From Pseudomonas fragi (GTDB lineage: Bacteria > Pseudomonadota > Gammaproteobacteria > Pseudomonadales > Pseudomonadaceae), in the NCBI RefSeq assembly GCF_002269505.1, contig NZ_NQKQ01000010.1:118116-182115 (forward strand): a stretch of DNA of 64,000 bases. Direction: 5' to 3'. The first letter of the stretch is position 1, and each line of letters starts with the position of its first letter. Below the pieces are notes generated by a model, which worked only from the letters and a program-made list of their open reading frames with translations, did not search any database and was not told where the DNA came from. Below, piece after piece: positions 11,030 to 19,768 of the stretch. Position numbers and translations under genes: made by a program.

Positions 11030-11185
11030 GCTTGGGTTTCGCAGCCGTCCGCGCTGCATTCCCGGCCTCTGTTTTAACTCCCCGTAAAAATTTAATCCTG
11101 ACGTTGAGCTGAGTGTCCTGGTGATGCCCCTTTAAATTTGGTACGGCGTTTCCACGCGACGCTGAAAAGAACGAGGACCAGCGTC

Positions 11186-12520
11186 ATGAGCCACTCAAGC
11201 AATACGGGGTATGTATTGCGTGTCGGTATTTTTTTCGATGGCACGGCCAATAACCAGTTCAATCTCCTGTCCGGCCGCGAGCGCGAGGCCCGGGGCATCA
11301 AGGTCGACCCCGGCAGCAGTTATGCCGGTGTACCCACCAATATCGCCCGCCTGCATCGGCATTACCCTGTGCAAACGACGTTCAAGGATGCACAAGCGCT
11401 GACTTCACTCTACGTTGGCGGTATTGGCACAACCACAGGGGCCGTTGATACCTCCTTTCCGGGCCTGACCTATGGCCGTGGGCGCACCGGGGTGCTGGGC
11501 AAGGCCGATGAGGCTCTGGTACAACTGAGCCAATGCCTGGAGCACTTTGTACGTCTTGCTCCCGCCAATGCCCTGAGCCGTTTGCAACTGGACCTTTTTG
11601 GCTTCAGCCGCGGCGCGGCTGCAGCCCGCCACTTCGCTAACCAGGTGCATGCCACGGCCTTCGCGCAGCAGATTGCGCTGGCTTCTGACTTCCAGTGCAG
11701 CATCGAGTTTATCGGGCTGTTCGATACCGTCGCAGCGATGGGCGGGCTCCAGGATCTGGGCGATGTGGGTGATGACATCAACCCCGGGCTCAATTTGTAT
11801 TTGGGGCCTGACTGTGCGCAACAGGTGGTTCAGCTGTGCGCACGGGATGAGCACCGACGCAATTTTTCCCTGACCCGCATTGCCCCGCAATGGCCGCTGG
11901 ACATATCCCTGCCCGGTGCCCATGCCGATCTTGGCGGCGGTTATCCGCTCGAGATGCAAGAGCAGGTGCAGTTGACCCGCTGGCAGAGCAATCTGGTTAG
12001 CCCGTCCACGCCCATCAGGCTAACCAGTGCCTGGAAGCTGGCCCAGGCGCAGTTGCTGGAATGGCAAGCCAGGGACTTGATTGATCCGCTTGCTGCGCAA
12101 GACTCCGTGCAGGTACGCACCGAAGAGCAGATGGCCGGCAGCCGCCAGGACCCGATGAAGCGCGTGCAGGCCGCAGTCTTTATGCAGCGTCAGGTGCTTG
12201 GCCATCTTTCCCGCGTGTATTTGCGCATCATGCACTCGCTGGCCTGCAAGCAGGGTGTGCCCTTTACGGCTTTGGACAGTGTCCAGGATGCCTTGCCTGA
12301 TGAGCTGTTGCCCATCGCTGCCAGGCTGGAGGGGCAGGTGCTGAAAGGCACCCTCAAGCTCACCGCTGCGCAGGAGCGTTTGTTGCGTCAGCGCTACGTT
12401 CATCAATCGGCCAATTTCAATGCCAACGTGGGCCAGGGCCTGGGGGTGCTCGACAAAGCGTTTTTCAATATTGCGCAAGAGGGTGGGCGCGCTGTGTACG
12501 GTCAAAAACCGCCGGTTTGA
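11186..12520 (+). CDS. DUF2235 alpha/beta-hydrolase-like protein (orphan Tle-type lipase candidate)
   Basis: The protein has 444 residues from the ATG at 11186, which has GAGGA upstream; an earlier in-frame ATG at 11138 lacks a ribosome site. It opens with the family motif LRVGIFFDGTANN. The nucleophile elbow GFSRG places the serine at residue 141; Asp180 (GLFDTV) and His246 (GAHADLGGGYP) are the likely rest of a Ser-Asp-His triad. DUF2235 is the catalytic domain of several type VI secretion phospholipase effectors (Tle). No VgrG, PAAR, adaptor or obvious immunity gene is adjacent and there is no signal peptide, so secretion is inference. It could also be a housekeeping esterase. Confidence 0.8.
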   Translation: MSHSSNTGYVLRVGIFFDGTANNQFNLLSGREREARGIKVDPGSSYAGVPTNIARLHRHYPVQTTFKDAQALTSLYVGGIGTTTGAVDTSFPGLTYGRGRTGVLGKADEALVQLSQCLEHFVRLAPANALSRLQLDLFGFSRGAAAARHFANQVHATAFAQQIALASDFQCSIEFIGLFDTVAAMGGLQDLGDVGDDINPGLNLYLGPDCAQQVVQLCARDEHRRNFSLTRIAPQWPLDISLPGAHADLGGGYPLEMQEQVQLTRWQSNLVSPSTPIRLTSAWKLAQAQLLEWQARDLIDPLAAQDSVQVRTEEQMAGSRQDPMKRVQAAVFMQRQVLGHLSRVYLRIMHSLACKQGVPFTALDSVQDALPDELLPIAARLEGQVLKGTLKLTAAQERLLRQRYVHQSANFNANVGQGLGVLDKAFFNIAQEGGRAVYGQKPPV

Positions 12521-12651
12521 GCCTGCACCCAGGGGTAATTGTTACCGCTGATGCAATGCAGCTATGCAGGTCATAGCTTTTTCCAGCGACCTTAACGCTT
12601 TAATATGACCAACATCGTTAGGTAACTAACTAAATGGCGGGAGTAACCCTC

Positions 12652-12870
12652 ATGTCCAATCGGGTTGATGTAGCCGTGATGATCGGCACGGGCGTGCCTC
12701 AAGGCTTGCGTGCCACGGGCCAAAAGGTCTGCTGGGTTGTGCTGGTCAACGGTGAGCAGCGCGGTACGGCGTTTTCTAACCGTATTGAAGCTGAAGAGTG
12801 TCGCGCTGCCTGGCTGGCGCAGCTGAGCGCCAACGCGTGCGCAATGCAGGTTCGGGCTCAGCGTGCTTGA
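12652..12870 (+). CDS. Small hypothetical protein (72 aa)
   Basis: I do not recognise this protein. The ATG at 12652 is chosen over the in-frame ATG at 12634 because GGGAG lies eight bases upstream of the former. The product is soluble, with no signal peptide or membrane segment; it contains VCWVVLVNGEQRGTAFSNR, which looks like two short beta strands, followed by an amphipathic helix (EAEECRAAWLAQL). A small dyad GTTAG-GTAA-CTAAC (12617-12630) sits just upstream. It is convergent with the next hypothetical gene, with nine bases between the stop codons. Confidence 0.6.
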   Translation: MSNRVDVAVMIGTGVPQGLRATGQKVCWVVLVNGEQRGTAFSNRIEAEECRAAWLAQLSANACAMQVRAQRA

Positions 12871-12879
12871 AAGGGGGCG

Positions 12880-13113
12880 TCAGGATGCGTTCAGAGCGCC
12901 AGCGTCCACTGCCAGCTTCAGTTCCTGTGCCGAACCCTTGGCGGCAATTTCAGCCTGCTCGGCTGTCTTGAACCAACGGTCTTTCTCGACCTGGTGGTAA
13001 GTCACGGTTTTCAACGGTGGCTTGGCGCGCATCACAATCACGGCCTGAAACTCACCATCGACTTCTTTGGACTCGCCGCGGATAAAAAATTCGCCAATAT
13101 CAAATTCCGTCAC
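12880..13113 (-). CDS. Small hypothetical protein with GTG start (77 aa)
   Basis: I do not recognise the family. I place the start at the GTG at 13113 because AGGGA lies nine bases upstream and the sequence from there (VTEFDIGEFFIRGESKEV) looks like real protein; the open frame upstream has an unlike composition and no ribosome site. The product is a compact, charged soluble protein: a strand-rich first half (EFQAVIVMRAK, then VTYHQVEKDRWFKTAEQAE) and a helical C-terminus. It has no signal peptide. It is divergent from the hypothetical gene at 13487. Confidence 0.6.
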   Translation of the reverse strand: MTEFDIGEFFIRGESKEVDGEFQAVIVMRAKPPLKTVTYHQVEKDRWFKTAEQAEIAAKGSAQELKLAVDAGALNAS

Positions 13114-13486
13114 GTGTCGCTTTCCCTTCGAGGTAATGAAGCCGGACAACCCGGCGGCATGGGCCAGGCTGATTTTTTGGCCAGTATGGCAGTTGTTGAC
13201 AGCCAGCGGCGCAGTTAACGACGAAAGCCCTGTAGAACCGGGCCCTAACCCAGAAATAATTGCCGATTCCCTGACTGAGTAGTGGATGTGTATACCCAAC
13301 TTCGGGTATGAGCCGGTAGAATAGCGGTCCTGTCGTATTTTTAGTCTTGATGTCACATGCCACTCCTTGCCCCATCAGCCAGGAGATTTTGCTGTACCCG
13401 GTTTTTTAATAAGTGGGCTGAGGCCTTTTATCTGCTGCCTGTTATTTGTTCTGGTAGCGCCACTTCACGTTTTCGAGGGTTTTTCG
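13114..13486. other. Divergent intergenic region between two hypothetical genes
   Basis: No gene is seen. Open frames run through on both strands but lack ribosome sites until the GTG at 13113 (minus) and the TTG at 13487 (plus). A small hairpin, ATACCC (13292-13297) and GGGTAT (13304-13309) with a six-base loop, lies near the middle and might be an operator or leader structure. Confidence 0.4.
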
Positions 13487-13957
13487 TTGGCAGTCAGCAA
13501 TCTGGAAATGCATGCGTTGTTTGTTCTGGGTGATTTGCGGGCACGTTTGGTCAAACTGTTCCAGTCCCGCTTTGTTTACGTTACCGAGCAGAACGCTGAA
13601 GGTATTTACATCGCTGAAATCGATACTGAATCAGCGCTGGTGGTAGATGACAAGCCGGGTCTGGGGCTTAAGGTCGGTGATCATTTTCGTGCAGCAGTCT
13701 TGCCCAGCCGCGAAGGTGGGAAGTTTGAAATCAAATTTCGCGACATCAAAATGACTATCTACGGCATCGGTGACTACGCCTATGTCAGCTCGCCCTTGGG
13801 CGAAGGCATCGTGTTCAAGGAAGGTCAGACCGTGATGCTGATCTTCGCTGCCCAGGAGCAGCTCAAGGAAGGCCTGAGCAAGACACTCAAGGCCGTTACC
13901 GCCAAAGCGGCCAAATGGCCCAAGGGCGAGTTGGCGTTCAAAGCCAGCAAAGAGTGA
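13487..13957 (+). CDS. Hypothetical protein with TTG start (156 aa)
   Basis: I do not recognise the family. The best start is the TTG at 13487, with GAGGG at 13475-13479 placed seven bases upstream. The in-frame ATG at 13367 has no ribosome site and would add a hydrophobic stretch, and the ATG at 13508 has none either. The product has an early helix (LFVLGDLRARLVKLFQSRFV), then beta-rich sequence with charged strands (EIDTESALVVDD, KFEIKFRDIKMTIYGIGDY), and a lysine-rich C-terminal tail. It appears soluble. It precedes the MMPL-type permease gene by 114 bases on the same strand, but nothing else ties them together. Confidence 0.55.
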   Translation: MAVSNLEMHALFVLGDLRARLVKLFQSRFVYVTEQNAEGIYIAEIDTESALVVDDKPGLGLKVGDHFRAAVLPSREGGKFEIKFRDIKMTIYGIGDYAYVSSPLGEGIVFKEGQTVMLIFAAQEQLKEGLSKTLKAVTAKAAKWPKGELAFKASKE

Positions 13958-14071
13958 CACGGCGCGCGCGCCCCATCCCTCAAACAGCCTAACCCTTACG
14001 GACGATGTTCAAGGCCCGGCCCCGTCTGATTATCGCGATCACTTTCAACCAGTGTGCGAGGGACCGCGAGC

Positions 14072-16489
14072 ATGGGCGCTTTTGTCTTGTCATCGGCTGT
14101 GCAGCGCTGCGCCGAGCAATTAATGGCCCGGCGCAAAGTGTTGCTCGGCTTTTTTATGCTGGTGACCCTGGCCCTTGGTTACAGCGCCACCCATGTTCGG
14201 CTGGACCCCGGGTTCAACAAGCAGATCCCGGTGCGTCATGCCTACATGCTCAACTTCCTGGATTTCAGTCGCATTTTTACCGGTGCCAACCGCTTGCTGG
14301 TCAGCGTGCACTGGAAAGGCGAGGGGGATATCTATAACCCCGAATTCCTCGAAACCCTGCAACACGTCACCGACGATGTGTTCTATATCTCCGGGGTCAG
14401 TCGCCCCAGCGTAACGTCGCTGTTTACGCCCAACGTGCGCTATATCGAAATTACCGAAGACGGCTATGTCGGTGATCTGGTGGTGCCGCCGCAATACGCC
14501 GCCACGCCCGCCGACCTGCAACAGGTGCGCAGCAATGCCGCTCGCTCCGGGCAGATCGGCCGTTTGCTGGCCAATGACCTGAAGTCAGCGCTGGTGCGCG
14601 CCGACCTGCAGGACATCGATCCCAAAACCGGGCAACCGGTGAGTTACGTGCAAATCGCCCAGCGCCTGGAAGATATCCGCGCCAAATACAGCAGTGCCAA
14701 CATCGAAATCAACATCGTCGGCTTTGCCAAGCTGGTCGGTGACGTGGTCGAAGGGCTGAACACAGTGATGGGCTTTTTTGCCATTGCCTTCCTGATTACC
14801 GGCGCGTTGCTGTGGCTGTATTCACGCTCGTTGCGCCTGACGCTGGTGGCGCTGTTTGTCGCCTTGCTGCCCGTCGTGTGGTTACTCGGCCTGTTGCCAT
14901 TGCTGGGCCTGGGTATCGACCCGATGTCGATTCTGGTGCCGTTCCTGATCTTCTCCATCGGTGTGTCCCATGCCGTGCAAATGACCAACGCCTGGAAGCA
15001 GGAAGTACTGGCCGGGAGTGATTCGGTGAGTGCGGCCAAGGCGGCGTTCAGCAAGATTTTTATCCCCGGCGCGCTGGCGCTGCTGATGAACGCCCTGGGC
15101 TTCGGGGTGATCATGCTGATTGATATCCCCATCGTGCATGAGTTGGGTGTCACGGCCTGCATCGGTGTGATGCTGATGATCATCACCAACAAAATCATGC
15201 TGCCGCTGATCATCGCCCACCTGACGCTGGAGCCGCGCTTGCTGACGGCTCAGGCGCGCATTGCCAGTTCACGCCACCCGCTGTGGTGGCGGCTGTCGGC
15301 GCTGGCCACGCCCGGCCCGGCACTTTGGGTATTTGCCTTGAGCCTGTTGCTGCTGGTGGCCGGCGCGTACAAGGCCCGTGAACTGGCGACTGGTGATATC
15401 GGCTCAGGTGCGCCGGAGTTGCGCGCCGACTCACGCTATAACCAGGACAACCAGAAAATCATCAGCAATTACGCCATTGGCCTGGATGTGCTGTCGGTGT
15501 TCCTGACCATCCGCGATCGCAGTGAGGCCTGCCTGGACCCGGCCGTGATGCGGGCCGTGGAAACCTTCGATTTCAAGATGCGCGAAGTGCCCGGTGTGCA
15601 GTCGGTACAAAGCGTGGCGGGGATGAGCAAGCAAGTGATTGCCGGCAACAACGAAGGCAACCCGCGCTGGGCGGCCATCCCCGGTTCCGCCCAGGGTTTG
15701 CAGCAGGGCGCCTACGCCTATTCGCCGGACTCGGGGCTGGTCACTGATGGCTGCCAACAGATGCAGATTCTGGTGTTTCTGAGCGATCACGAAGGCGCCA
15801 CCGTGGCCCATGTGCTGGCTGAGGCCAAGCGCATCATCGCCGGCATCCATGTGCCCGGTGTGGAATTCAAATTGGCGGGCGGCAATATCGGCGTCATGGC
15901 GGCCTCCAACGAAGCGGTCAAGCATGCCGAAGTGGTGATGCTGGCGGCGCTGTTCTTCTCGGTGGCGCTGTTCTGCCTGCTGACCTTTCGTTCGGTGCGC
16001 GCGGTGCTGTGCATTCTGGTGCCCTTGGCAATTGTCGCGGTGCTGTGCAATGCGCTGATGGCCCTGCTGGGCATTGGCCTCAAGGTCGCCACCCTGCCGG
16101 TAATGGCCTTGGGTGTGGGGGTAGGGGTGGACTACGGCATCTATCTGTACGAGCGCATCGAGCATGAGATGGCCGCGGGGCATGACCTGCGCGAAGCCTT
16201 CTACCGCGCCATGTGCCAGCGCGGTACGGCGGCGGTATTCACCGCGCTGACCATGTCATTGGGGGTGTGCACCTGGGTGTTTGCGCCGCTCAAGTTTCAG
16301 GCCGACATGGGTGTGCTGCTGGCCTTCATGTTTATGGTCAACGTGCTGGGGGCAATCTTCCTGCTGCCGGCACTGGCTGCGTGGTTCAACCTGGGCAAGC
16401 CGCTGGTGGGCAAACATCATCAGCCTGCACAACAACCTGTACTCGCTGCCGCAGGCTGCGATCGGACGCGCAGCGTTCGCGAAGTTTGA
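14072..16489 (+). CDS. MMPL-type RND superfamily permease
   Basis: Inner-membrane protein of 805 residues from the ATG at 14072, with GAGGGA eight bases upstream. The topology is that of the short RND/MMPL class: one helix at about residues 28-46, a periplasmic domain, five helices, then the same pattern again in the second half (around VVMLAALFFSVALFCLLTF and VDYGIYLYERIEHE). Relatives include MmpL and hopanoid transporters that move lipids or other hydrophobic molecules. It is followed by DUF1329 and DUF1302 genes, a trio that recurs in proteobacteria near catabolic clusters for hydrophobic compounds, so transport of the cluster's substrate is a reasonable inference. The final 17 codons are read from an intergenic-type repeat. 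Confidence 0.85.
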   Translation: MGAFVLSSAVQRCAEQLMARRKVLLGFFMLVTLALGYSATHVRLDPGFNKQIPVRHAYMLNFLDFSRIFTGANRLLVSVHWKGEGDIYNPEFLETLQHVTDDVFYISGVSRPSVTSLFTPNVRYIEITEDGYVGDLVVPPQYAATPADLQQVRSNAARSGQIGRLLANDLKSALVRADLQDIDPKTGQPVSYVQIAQRLEDIRAKYSSANIEINIVGFAKLVGDVVEGLNTVMGFFAIAFLITGALLWLYSRSLRLTLVALFVALLPVVWLLGLLPLLGLGIDPMSILVPFLIFSIGVSHAVQMTNAWKQEVLAGSDSVSAAKAAFSKIFIPGALALLMNALGFGVIMLIDIPIVHELGVTACIGVMLMIITNKIMLPLIIAHLTLEPRLLTAQARIASSRHPLWWRLSALATPGPALWVFALSLLLLVAGAYKARELATGDIGSGAPELRADSRYNQDNQKIISNYAIGLDVLSVFLTIRDRSEACLDPAVMRAVETFDFKMREVPGVQSVQSVAGMSKQVIAGNNEGNPRWAAIPGSAQGLQQGAYAYSPDSGLVTDGCQQMQILVFLSDHEGATVAHVLAEAKRIIAGIHVPGVEFKLAGGNIGVMAASNEAVKHAEVVMLAALFFSVALFCLLTFRSVRAVLCILVPLAIVAVLCNALMALLGIGLKVATLPVMALGVGVGVDYGIYLYERIEHEMAAGHDLREAFYRAMCQRGTAAVFTALTMSLGVCTWVFAPLKFQADMGVLLAFMFMVNVLGAIFLLPALAAWFNLGKPLVGKHHQPAQQPVLAAAGCDRTRSVREV
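16436..16461. repeat. Half-copy of the TGTAGTCGCTGCC repeat inside the permease 3' end
   Basis: This 26-base stretch matches the left arm of the element at 47807-47898 at all but one of the 24 positions they share. It lies within the coding frame of the permease and supplies its last residues (LAAAGCDR and following). I do not see the opposite arm nearby. Confidence 0.7.
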
Positions 16490-16514
16490 ATCCAAAAACA
16501 ACAAGGAGAACTCC

Positions 16515-17897
16515 ATGGGACGCATCACCCACATGGGCGGCTGGCTGTCAGTCGCCCTGGCATTGCAGGGTTACAGCGCTCTGGCGCTGGCCCAGGCCCC
16601 TGCCGATCAAATCGCCCGGCTGGGCAAGGACCTGACCTGCGTCGGCGCTGAAAAGGCGGGCAATGCCGCAGGCACCATCCCTGCTTTTGGCGGCCAATGG
16701 CTGGGCGCGGCCCCGGGGATGAAATTCGAGGGCACGGGCAAACACCCGATCGACCCTTATCCCAATGAAAAGCCGCTGTTTGTGATCACCGCGCAAAACC
16801 TCAGTCAGTACGACGGGCACTTGTCCGAGGGGCAAAAAGCCCTGTTCAAACTCTACCCGCAAACATTCCGCATGCCGGTTTACCCTTCGCACCGTGACTT
16901 TCGTTTTTCTGACACGGTATGCAAGGCCACTCTGGAAAACGCCTCGGTCGCCAAGCTGGTCGATGATGGCGAAGGCGTGGTGGCCCGCACTGGCGGCGTG
17001 GCATTTCCCATTCCGCAAAACGGTATCGAGCTGCTGAAAAATGCCTCGCTGTTTACCGTGCGTGCCTGGACCGAGGAATACACCTCGGACAACGCTTATG
17101 TGCTCAAGGACGGCAATATCAACTGGGGCCGCGTGCACTCGCGCAACATGGCGCCGGGGCTGGAGCCGGGCAAGATCGGCGACACGGCGGGCAACTCGTC
17201 TTTCTACCTCAACGAAACCCTGCTGCCACAGCGCGACAAGGGTGAAATCAACACCGGTACCGAGTACTGGAACGACAAGACCGAACCGCGCCAGAGCTGG
17301 CGCTACGACCCGGGTACGCGGCGTGTGCGGCAGTCACCGGGTTACGGTTTCGACATGGCCTTCCCGGGCTCCGGCGGTTCGATCACCGTCGACGAAGTGC
17401 GCATCTTCAACGGCTCGGCCCAGCGCTACAACTGGAACATTGTCGGTAAAAAAGAGCTGTATATCCCCTACAACACAGCCCGCCTGCACGCTAATGACCT
17501 CAAGTACGCGAGCATGCTCACCCCCGGGCATATCAACCCTGACGACATGCGTTACGAGCTGCATCGCGTGTGGGTGCTTGAAGGTGTGCTCAAGCCGGGC
17601 AACCGCCATCTATATGGCAAGCGCACGCTGTATATCGACGAAGACAGCTGGTTCCCGATCATGGGCGACAACTACGACAACCGTGGTGAGTTGTGGCGCA
17701 CCTCGATGGTCAATTACTTCTACGCCCCCGAAACCCAAACCTGGCAGGCCGGTGTTGGCCTTTACCACGACTTGAATGCCGGCAGTTACCTGGCCTTTAA
17801 CCTGATCAACGAACAACGCAACGGCTATGTACTGAACAAGGGCGGTTTTGCTGCAGGCGACTTCGGCCCTGAAGCGGCACGCCGTGCCGGCAAGTAA
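16515..17897 (+). CDS. DUF1329 periplasmic/outer-membrane-associated protein
   Basis: The protein has 460 residues from the ATG at 16515, which is preceded by AAGGAG. A signal peptide of about 27 residues ends at ALAQA. The mature protein is the full length of the DUF1329 family, whose fold is related to lipoprotein-sorting (LolA/LolB-like) proteins; characteristic segments include TGTEYWNDKTEP and DEDSWFPIMGDNYD. No function is proven for the family as far as I know; its constant companions are DUF1302 and an RND/MMPL permease, as here. A shuttle for a hydrophobic ligand between the two membranes is the natural inference. It is 25 bases downstream of the permease stop. Confidence 0.85.
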   Translation: MGRITHMGGWLSVALALQGYSALALAQAPADQIARLGKDLTCVGAEKAGNAAGTIPAFGGQWLGAAPGMKFEGTGKHPIDPYPNEKPLFVITAQNLSQYDGHLSEGQKALFKLYPQTFRMPVYPSHRDFRFSDTVCKATLENASVAKLVDDGEGVVARTGGVAFPIPQNGIELLKNASLFTVRAWTEEYTSDNAYVLKDGNINWGRVHSRNMAPGLEPGKIGDTAGNSSFYLNETLLPQRDKGEINTGTEYWNDKTEPRQSWRYDPGTRRVRQSPGYGFDMAFPGSGGSITVDEVRIFNGSAQRYNWNIVGKKELYIPYNTARLHANDLKYASMLTPGHINPDDMRYELHRVWVLEGVLKPGNRHLYGKRTLYIDEDSWFPIMGDNYDNRGELWRTSMVNYFYAPETQTWQAGVGLYHDLNAGSYLAFNLINEQRNGYVLNKGGFAAGDFGPEAARRAGK

Positions 17898-17986
17898 CGC
17901 CCTGACTCCATCCTGCTGTCTGCCACGGGCCCTGCCTGTGCGCAGGTGGCCGGGCGGGGCAAAACAACAAGAACAAGGAGCAAGGC

Positions 17987-19600
17987 ATGTTCAAGCACTA
18001 CACGCGTGTTGTCGGGACCGGTTTGTTGTCGGGGCTGAGCGGCCTGGCCCTGGCGGCGCCTACCCTCGAGCTGGGTGAAAACACCACCCTGGACTCGTCG
18101 CTGACCGTCAACTACACGGCCTCGATGCGTACCGAAAAACCGGATCACGAATACCTCAACAACATCAACTACGACGATGCGACGCGCAACTTCAAGCGCG
18201 GCTCACTGATCAACAATCGGGTCAGCGTATTTGGTGAATTGATGCTCAAGCACGACAACCTCGGTGCGGTGATGCGCGCCAGCCATTTCTATGACGAGGT
18301 CTACCACCAGCGCAACGACAACGACTCGCCGGACACGGTGAACAAGACCGGGCGCTACAACGACTTCAGCCGGGACACGCGCAAACTCAGCGGCAGCAAG
18401 GCGCGGTTGCTGGATGCTTATGTGTATGGCGATTTTACCGTCAACGATGACCAGTACCTGTCACTCAAGGCCGGGCGGCATCTGGTGGCGTGGGGCGAGA
18501 GCCTGTTCTGGCCCAACATCAGCCAGGGCCAGGCGCCGGTGGACGCGACCAAGTTCAACGTGCCCGGCACTGAGGCCAAGGATGCCTATTTGCCGGTGGG
18601 GCAGATCTCGGGTTCGTGGTCGGTCAACGAGGACCTGGCCCTGCTCGGGTTCTACCAGTACAAATGGGAAGAAACCCAACTCAACCCCGTGGGTGACTAC
18701 TTTGGCAGCGACACCTTTGGCCCGGGGGCGGAATTTTTCCGGTTGGCGCCGGGCATCGTCGACAATCTGCCCAACGGCGCAGCAGTCGGCTACGGCGGTT
18801 CAGTCAAGCCGGGCGACAGCGGTGAGTGGGGCGTTGGCACGCGCTACCGGCTGACGCAAAACACCGAGATCGGCCTGTTCCACTACCGTTACCACGACCG
18901 AGTGCCGGCGCTGTTTTTCGACTTTACCGGGCAGACCCACTATTCCTCGCTGAACAAGGCGGGGGGCAGCGGCAATGGCCCGAGCTACCAGCTGGGCTAC
19001 TTTGACAACATCAAACTCACGGGCGTGAGCTTTACCACCAAGGCGGGTGATTCGGTGCAGTTTGCCGGTGATCTGAGCTACCGCGACGGCGCGGCGGTGT
19101 ACCTGAGCAACGGTGCCCCGGCGCGCGGGCAGGTGTGGCAGGGCAACTTGAATGCTGTGTACATGATCGGCCCGACATTTATGGCGCAGCAGACCACCTT
19201 GATGACCGAAGTGGTGCACCAGCGTATCCAGGGTGTGGATGACCTGACCATTACCGGTGGCGGGGCGGGTACGGACGGGACGTTCAACAAGTATGTGTAT
19301 GACGGTCAAACCCGTGGTTCAAGCCTGCTGGGCATCGGTGCGTATTTCGATCATCCCAATGTGTTCAACGGCTGGGACTTGACCACCAAGGCGACCTGGA
19401 CCCAGAACATCGACGGTAGCGCTTATTCGGGGCTGGGTCGTGCTGAAAAGCGCCTGACATTGGGCGGTGATTTCAAGTACCTGGGCAACTTCCAGATGGG
19501 GCTGACCTATGTGGCGTACCTGAGCTCGGCCGATATTGCCCAGGGACGGACAATGGCGGATCGGGATTACCTGTCGTTCAATGGCAAGTACACTTTTTGA
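17987..19600 (+). CDS. DUF1302 outer-membrane barrel-like protein
   Basis: The protein has 537 residues, with the start preceded by AAGGAG. A signal peptide of about 24 residues ends at ALAAP. The mature sequence is rich in alternating polar and aromatic strands (for example SLKAGRHLVAWGESLFW and LGGDFKYLGNFQMGLTYV) and ends in phenylalanine (NGKYTF), as outer-membrane beta barrels do. DUF1302 proteins are annotated as putative outer-membrane proteins and occur with DUF1329. Together with the two preceding genes it would complete an envelope-spanning route. A strong inverted repeat follows, so it ends the transcription unit. Confidence 0.85.
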   Translation: MFKHYTRVVGTGLLSGLSGLALAAPTLELGENTTLDSSLTVNYTASMRTEKPDHEYLNNINYDDATRNFKRGSLINNRVSVFGELMLKHDNLGAVMRASHFYDEVYHQRNDNDSPDTVNKTGRYNDFSRDTRKLSGSKARLLDAYVYGDFTVNDDQYLSLKAGRHLVAWGESLFWPNISQGQAPVDATKFNVPGTEAKDAYLPVGQISGSWSVNEDLALLGFYQYKWEETQLNPVGDYFGSDTFGPGAEFFRLAPGIVDNLPNGAAVGYGGSVKPGDSGEWGVGTRYRLTQNTEIGLFHYRYHDRVPALFFDFTGQTHYSSLNKAGGSGNGPSYQLGYFDNIKLTGVSFTTKAGDSVQFAGDLSYRDGAAVYLSNGAPARGQVWQGNLNAVYMIGPTFMAQQTTLMTEVVHQRIQGVDDLTITGGGAGTDGTFNKYVYDGQTRGSSLLGIGAYFDHPNVFNGWDLTTKATWTQNIDGSAYSGLGRAEKRLTLGGDFKYLGNFQMGLTYVAYLSSADIAQGRTMADRDYLSFNGKYTF

Positions 19601-19606
19601 TCCATG

Positions 19607-19747
19607 CCCTCACCCCAACCCTCTCCCGAAGGGAGAGGGGGCTGACCGAGTTGATTCTGGATTCAACTCAATCCTGTCAGCCTGCCGAAACCCTTGAAGT
19701 TCCCCCAATCAGCTCCCTCTCCCTCCGGGAGAGGGTTGGGGTGAGGG
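19607..19747. repeat. Long inverted repeat of the CCCTCACCCC family, bidirectional terminator
   Basis: Two arms of 21 bases (19607-19627 and 19727-19747) are exact reverse complements. Each arm also contributes to its own inner hairpin (CTCTCCC-gaa-GGGAGAG and CCCTCTCCC-tcc-GGGAGAGGG). It fills the gap between the convergent DUF1302 and acyl-CoA dehydrogenase genes and probably stops transcription from both sides. Confidence 0.8.
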
Positions 19748-19768
19748 GGCTCTTGATTGAAGGCACTT

